Source: DASYPQ01 sp036006425 (GTDB lineage Bacteria; Planctomycetota; UBA1135; GCA-002686595). From it: DNA of 64,000 bases. Below are positions 59,915 to 64,000 of the stretch, one piece after another. A model generated the notes under the pieces. That model worked only from the letters and a program-made list of their open reading frames with translations. It did not search any database and was not told the DNA's origin. The DNA lies in contig DASYPQ010000022.1 in the NCBI GenBank assembly GCA_036006425.1, forward strand, positions 474,547 to 538,546. The letters are read 5' to 3'. Position 1 is the stretch's first letter; each line of letters opens with the position of its first letter. The position numbers and the translations under genes are program-made.

Positions 59915-61038
59915 GGTGTCAGGAATCCGGGTACGCCGCGCTGCAGCCAATCGGCGAGCGCGCGGCCGGCGATCGCGTGCGCGCTGCCGTTCGGATGGTG
60001 GTCGCAAGGATGCACCCAGAGGTCTTCGGTGCGTTGACCGGCGAAGGCGGGGGCGAGATCGAGCACCGGGAGTCCCGCAGTCCGCGCCATCGACGCGACG
60101 GCGTCGTGGACGGGTTGCAGCGGGTACGCGCCCTCGAAGTGCTCGAGCAACGGGTAGAGGACGAGCACGACGCGGCAGTTCGGCTCCCTCGCGAGATGGT
60201 CGAGCGCCGCGCGGAATCGCTGCAGCGCGACGCCGTTCTTCGCCGGATCGTACAGGTCGCGGTACCACTGGATCGTCTTCGCGGTGACGCGGCGCATGTC
60301 GAGGTAGCCGCTGACCGTGGTCAGCAGGCGCGACCAGGCGAACTGTGCGGTTCCGGCCCGGTGGCGCGAGAGGTACGCGTCGCGGACCTGCACGAGGTCG
60401 TTGATGTACTCCTGCTCGTGCTGCAGCTCGGGCGCCATCTCGATGTCGTTCGCGATGAACACGACGACGGCGCGGCGCAGGTGGAACGGCTCGACCGCGG
60501 CCTCGAGCCTCGCGATCTCCTTGCGCGTGTCGTCCCCGGGCCATCCGAAGTTCAGGATTTCACCCTGCGCGCCGAGAGCGGACTGGACGCTCGCCGCGAG
60601 CGCCTTCTCGACCGGCACGCCTTCTCCGAACGCGAACGAGTCGCCGACGAGCGCCACGCGCGCGACGCCGGGCGCTGGCTCCACGGAGCGCTCGACGTCG
60701 CGCAGCCCGCGCGAGGAGAGCTCGTACTGCACGCACCACGGCGTCTCGGCGAGACGCGGGAGCGGCAATTCCTCCGGCGGAAGGAGGTTGTTGAGGAGCA
60801 CCCACTGCCCGTTCGACACGTCGGGAACGGGCCTGAATTCCGCGTGCGGATTCGACGGATAGCAGTCGTACCAGACGCGGCGCGTCGGCGTCCGGTCGAG
60901 CAGGCTGCGTTTCGAGAGCAGCGCCGCCGGCTGCCAATCCGCGATGCGCAGCACGAGCTCGAGCAGCACGAACACGGCGACGAGGCCGAGCAGAACGGCT
61001 GCGGCGCGCCGGAGGAATCGCTGCGAGGCGGTGCGCAC
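59911..61038 (-). CDS. SGNH/GDSL-like membrane-anchored hydrolase
   Basis: A 375-aa protein with one N-terminal TM helix (AAAVLLGLVAVFVLLELVL) and an SGNH-hydrolase-like domain: block I VALVGDSFAFGEGV, a glycine after strand 2 (ILNFGWPGDD), block III-like VVFIANDIEM, and block V HPCDHHPNGSAHAIAGRALAD with the Asp-His pair. These are the elements of carbohydrate esterases that remove or add acyl groups on polysaccharides (AlgJ/AlgX-like). GTG 61038 is the start. It is between the larger SGNH gene (5 bp upstream) and the dienelactone hydrolase (4-bp overlap). Confidence 0.8.
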   Translation of the reverse strand: MRTASQRFLRRAAAVLLGLVAVFVLLELVLRIADWQPAALLSKRSLLDRTPTRRVWYDCYPSNPHAEFRPVPDVSNGQWVLLNNLLPPEELPLPRLAETPWCVQYELSSRGLRDVERSVEPAPGVARVALVGDSFAFGEGVPVEKALAASVQSALGAQGEILNFGWPGDDTRKEIARLEAAVEPFHLRRAVVVFIANDIEMAPELQHEQEYINDLVQVRDAYLSRHRAGTAQFAWSRLLTTVSGYLDMRRVTAKTIQWYRDLYDPAKNGVALQRFRAALDHLAREPNCRVVLVLYPLLEHFEGAYPLQPVHDAVASMARTAGLPVLDLAPAFAGQRTEDLWVHPCDHHPNGSAHAIAGRALADWLQRGVPGFLTP

Positions 61039-61043
61039 GGACC

Positions 61044-62432
61044 CTAGAAGAGACTTCCGATCGCATCCGCGATCAAGCGGTGGCCGAGCGGCGTCGGATG
61101 GCAGTCGTCGTGGATCAGGTCCGCGTTGAAAAAGCGCCCTTGCGCGTGCTCGTGGTCCTCGAACAGCTTCTCCACGTCGACGAGCTGCGCGTGCGTGCCC
61201 GCCGCGACCCTGCGGATGGTCTCGTTGACGCTGAGGCGGCTCCCGAGATTGCCGATCATGTTCTCGCGCGAGCTCGCGTACGCCCGCTCGGCTTCCTCGA
61301 AGCGGCCCGCTCCCTCGAGCGTCTCGCCGTGCAGGTAGTGGAGGATCGGCGGCAGCGGATCGAGCGCGAGAGTCTTCTCGATCGTCGGGAGCGCCTCGTC
61401 GAACCGCCCCGCTTCGACCAGGCTGGCCGCGCTCCGGATCGCCGCGCGGACCTCGGTCGCGTGCGCGGGGTCGAACGATTCGGGCTGCGGATGCTTCCAC
61501 GCCGGGGACAACTTCGGATTGAAGGGGACGGTCAGGAGGATCACGCGGATGCCGCGCGCCTGCGCCGCGCGCACCATGCCCTCGAGATTCGCTTCGAAGA
61601 CCGCCAGGAACTCGCTCTTCGTCGTCGCCCACGAGGCAGCGTCGAAGCCGCGCGCGTCGGCGGGATGGCGGAGCGCCTCGCCGTGCCCCGCGATCTCGGC
61701 GTGGATCTGGAAGTCGCCGGTCGCGGCTCCGCGGACCGCGCGCTGGAGCGACGCGTATTCGACCGCGGCGAGCGCGCGGCTCAGCGCGAGACTGCGCAGG
61801 AGATGGATGCGCGCGGGGGCGATCGGCGTGTCCTGCGGCGGCGTCCACTGGATCCACTCGTTGTTCCCGATGAAGAGGACGAGCGCGACCGGCCCGAAGT
61901 TGTCGACGATGCGCCCGACGATCGGCGCGAGGTCCGCGCTCGTCGCGCCGACCTGCGACGCATTGAGGACCGTGATCCCCTTCGGGCGGAGCCTCTCGTT
62001 CAGGAGGGCGGAGAAGCTCTGCGAGTAGGCGTACGGGAACCCGAAGCCCGCGGATTCCCCGACGACGAACACCGGCCGGCGCACATCCTTCGCGAGATCG
62101 GCCGGGAGCACCGCGCGATGGTGGACGGACGGGCGCGCGTCCTCGATCGACCGACCGCCGACGACGTATGCGACGGGCGCGCCCTCGTCGGTGACGGGCA
62201 CGCGCACCAGGACCGCGGGCGCGGGCGGGAGCTCGAGCCTCCCCGCGCTCACCGGCTTTCCACTCGTCTCCATCGCCAGATAGGCGGAGAGCAGCGTGCT
62301 GCGGAAGTCGGTTCGCGCGTCGGCGATGCGCGCGATGATCTCGGCGACGAGCGCGAGAACGAGAAGCGTGGCCGCGGAGACGAGGAGGCGTCGCGGCCAG
62401 GCGCCTCGTCCGTCCGTTCCCATGGACGTCAT
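61044..62432 (-). CDS. SGNH-like membrane-anchored protein with helical insert
   Basis: A 462-aa protein with an N-terminal TM helix (LLVSAATLLVLALVAEIIA) and SGNH-type blocks: VVGESAGFGFPYA (GES for GDS), a strand-2 region ITVLNASQVGATSADL, VLFIGNNEWIQW (GNNE, block III), and a C-terminal HDDCHPTPLGHRLIADA (block V). Between them is a helical segment with TPR character (RSAASLVEAGRFDEALPTIEKTLALDPLPPILHYLHGETLEG; in short VEAGRFDEALPTIEKTLALD). Start ATG 62432 (MTSMGTDG) or 62423. It heads the operon and is divergent from the membrane protein gene, 34 bp away. Probably modifies a surface polysaccharide. Confidence 0.78.
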   Translation of the reverse strand: MTSMGTDGRGAWPRRLLVSAATLLVLALVAEIIARIADARTDFRSTLLSAYLAMETSGKPVSAGRLELPPAPAVLVRVPVTDEGAPVAYVVGGRSIEDARPSVHHRAVLPADLAKDVRRPVFVVGESAGFGFPYAYSQSFSALLNERLRPKGITVLNASQVGATSADLAPIVGRIVDNFGPVALVLFIGNNEWIQWTPPQDTPIAPARIHLLRSLALSRALAAVEYASLQRAVRGAATGDFQIHAEIAGHGEALRHPADARGFDAASWATTKSEFLAVFEANLEGMVRAAQARGIRVILLTVPFNPKLSPAWKHPQPESFDPAHATEVRAAIRSAASLVEAGRFDEALPTIEKTLALDPLPPILHYLHGETLEGAGRFEEAERAYASSRENMIGNLGSRLSVNETIRRVAAGTHAQLVDVEKLFEDHEHAQGRFFNADLIHDDCHPTPLGHRLIADAIGSLF

Positions 62433-62466
62433 GATATCGGCGCGCCGACTGTAGAATCCCGCGATC

Positions 62467-63966
62467 TTGCGGACCGAGAAGCGCCTCTGGTGGATCGCGG
62501 TCGTCGCATGCACGGTCGCCGCGCTCTGGCCGATCTGGTCGGCGCGCTTCCCGCCGATGCAGGACTACGCGGGTCAGCTCTTCTACTCGGAAGTGCTGCG
62601 GCTCCACGGCGATCCGGCGTCGGACTACGACCGGTACTACGAGTTCCGCTTCCACCCGGTCTACGCGACCTTCTACCTGACGACCTTGGCTTTCGCGAAG
62701 CTCGTTCCGATCGAGATCGCGGGCAAGCTCTCGCTGTCGCTGTATCCGCTGCTCGTGGCGGCGCTGGCGCTGCGCCTCGGCCGTCGCGCGGAGTCGACGT
62801 TCGTGCCGTGGGGTGCGCTGCTCCTCTTTCCGTTCGCGTTCAACCAGCAGTACTTCTACGGGAACGTCAACTACCTCTTGTCGCTGCCGATCCTGCTGCT
62901 CGCGCTGCTCGACTTCGAGACGTTCCTCGGCGCGCCGCTCTCTCCCTGGCCCGTCGCGCGGCACGTCCTGTGGCAGATCGTGCTCGTCGTCACGCACCCC
63001 TTGAGCTTCGCCGTGTTCGTCGCGATGGCGATCTTCGTCGGCATCGTCGGGCGGCGTCCCTCGGGTAGACCGTGGGCGCGCATTGCCGTCGCGGCGGGCA
63101 TCGCCGTCGTCCTGCTCGCCGCGCTGCGACTCGGAGGGATGGGGACGACGCCGTCGAACCCCGGGGCGCAGCCCGGCAATACGTGGATGCCGCCCGCGGT
63201 CACGCTCGGATTCTTCGCGCTGATGTTCGACGGCATGCAGCCGCTGCAGAACGCGAATCGGGAGGCGCTGCTCCTCTGGGGCGGCGTGCTGGCGATCGCG
63301 GCGGCCGCCGGCGCGATCGCCTGGCGGACGCGGAGCATCTGGGCGCTCCCGTGGGCGCACGTCCTGCTCCTCGTCTTCACGGTCGTCGCGATGTTCGTGC
63401 TCCCGTTCCAGATCGGGGAGTTCTCGTACATCAACGTGCGCTTCGCGGCACTCGCGTACTTCCTCGTCGCGCTCTGCGCGGCGCAGATCCGCTTCCCGCG
63501 GCCGCTCGCGTTCGCATTCGTCGGCCTCGTCGTCCTGGCCCAAGTCGACTCGATCGCGAAGCAGGCGCGCATCTCGGCGGAGTCCGCGGAGCTGCTGCCC
63601 GTCGCGCGGGCGATCGCGCCGCACTCCCGTGTCCTCCCGCTCGTCTTCGACCCGGGATCGCCGGAGCTCGACAAGTTCTGGTTCGCTCCGCACGTGCAGG
63701 AATACAACTACGTCCACCTGGTCGGCGGCGGCGGCGGGTTCAACCCGTACCTGTTCGGATCACCGATCGATCCAGTGCGACCGAAGCCCGGGGAGGAACG
63801 ACCCGCGCCTCCGGTCGGCCGCCCCGACGAGTTCACGTGGGAGCAGCACGCGGCGGACTACCAGTACTTCCTCGTGCAGGGAGCGCCCGGGGGACTGCCC
63901 GAGTATCTCGGCCTCCACTGCAAGCGCGTGGCGTCGTCCGGGAAGTGGCTCTTGTTCGCGCGGTAG
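62467..63966 (+). CDS. Polytopic membrane protein, GT-C/O-antigen-ligase-like
   Basis: A 499-aa integral membrane protein with about eleven helices. Loop 1 has FPPMQDYAGQLFYSEVL and FHPVYATFYLTTLAF, with an Asp and a His-Pro, a pattern that GT-C transferases share, but no decisive motif is seen. A soluble C-terminal domain begins near residue 375 (LVFDPGSPELDKFWFAPHVQEYNYVHL). It starts at TTG 62467, the only initiation codon before the first helix. It is divergent from the SGNH gene pair, so both may serve the same polysaccharide. The 34 bp after the stop run to the window end. Confidence 0.68.
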   Translation: MRTEKRLWWIAVVACTVAALWPIWSARFPPMQDYAGQLFYSEVLRLHGDPASDYDRYYEFRFHPVYATFYLTTLAFAKLVPIEIAGKLSLSLYPLLVAALALRLGRRAESTFVPWGALLLFPFAFNQQYFYGNVNYLLSLPILLLALLDFETFLGAPLSPWPVARHVLWQIVLVVTHPLSFAVFVAMAIFVGIVGRRPSGRPWARIAVAAGIAVVLLAALRLGGMGTTPSNPGAQPGNTWMPPAVTLGFFALMFDGMQPLQNANREALLLWGGVLAIAAAAGAIAWRTRSIWALPWAHVLLLVFTVVAMFVLPFQIGEFSYINVRFAALAYFLVALCAAQIRFPRPLAFAFVGLVVLAQVDSIAKQARISAESAELLPVARAIAPHSRVLPLVFDPGSPELDKFWFAPHVQEYNYVHLVGGGGGFNPYLFGSPIDPVRPKPGEERPAPPVGRPDEFTWEQHAADYQYFLVQGAPGGLPEYLGLHCKRVASSGKWLLFAR

Positions 63967-64000
63967 TACGGAGCCAGAGCAAGTTCTCAACGATTTGGCA

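Noticed and set aside
61039..63717. Extension of the second SGNH gene into a frame of over a thousand codons
   Set aside because: The upstream region translates to an Arg/Glu-rich shadow of the first SGNH gene and of the membrane protein gene.

Overview
The window is a GC-rich bacterial chromosome segment, most likely from a planctomycete (Planctomycetota). The evidence is indirect. Six secreted proteins share a cysteine-rich C-terminal domain (motif like CFGDGS..CPCANN....GC.NS, ending YRDP..FN.TN.V.W.P) that I associate with planctomycete exoproteins. There is a Ser/Thr kinase fused to a SUMF1/FGE-like domain, an ECF sigma factor fused to a membrane anchor and carboxypeptidase-regulatory-like domains, and little operon structure. 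No 16S rRNA or ribosomal genes are present to confirm this. The only RNA gene recognised is tRNA-Pro(GGG).

Layout. 0.2-5 kb: a small, degenerate histidine-kinase-like protein, a ferritin-like protein, a CHASE3/PAS hybrid histidine kinase and a methyltransferase. 5-8 kb: tRNA-Pro, a membrane protein, and a tight plsY-gpsA-membrane protein operon of phospholipid precursor synthesis. 8-18 kb: 7Fe ferredoxin, M48 lipoprotein peptidase, DMT exporter, kinase-SUMF1 fusion, a secreted protein with the C-terminal domain, an LCM-type methyltransferase. 17.3-18.4 kb: a marR-doxX operon with two copies of one perfect palindrome. 18.5-22.8 kb: two GT-C-like membrane proteins, a stand-alone copy of the exported domain, an ICMT-like methyltransferase. 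22.9-27 kb: sigma-factor/carboxypeptidase-regulatory fusion and a second anchored protein of the same repeat type. 27-35.5 kb: HtrA protease, DUF2231 protein, another exported protein, small lipoproteins and small zinc-ligand proteins, a methyltransferase bracketed by inverted repeats, an HTTM-like membrane protein.

35.7-42.0 kb looks different: base composition and codon use are visibly less GC-rich. It holds a nucleotidyltransferase-like/XRE pair resembling a toxin-antitoxin module, whose promoter is overlapped by a palindrome. It then holds a four-gene run (weakly sigma-like protein, unknown, small membrane protein, 1046-aa membrane-anchored protein). 42-48.5 kb: an AddAB-type helicase-nuclease pair. 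48.5-59 kb: metzincin protease, quinone oxidoreductase, probable pseudokinase, FG-GAP protein, aminotransferase, subtilase. 59-64 kb: dienelactone hydrolase and two SGNH-hydrolase-like membrane-anchored proteins in one operon, with a divergent polytopic membrane protein.

Three themes tie the window together. The first is an exported-protein C-terminal domain used on unrelated enzymes, possibly a sorting or anchoring module. The second is sigma-type regulators fused or linked to membrane-anchored carboxypeptidase-regulatory-like ectodomains, at two loci. The third is a dispersed palindromic repeat with core GTACGGTACCTGGTTCG, which also brackets one gene in inverted orientation. All functional statements are from reading sequence; no database search was possible.
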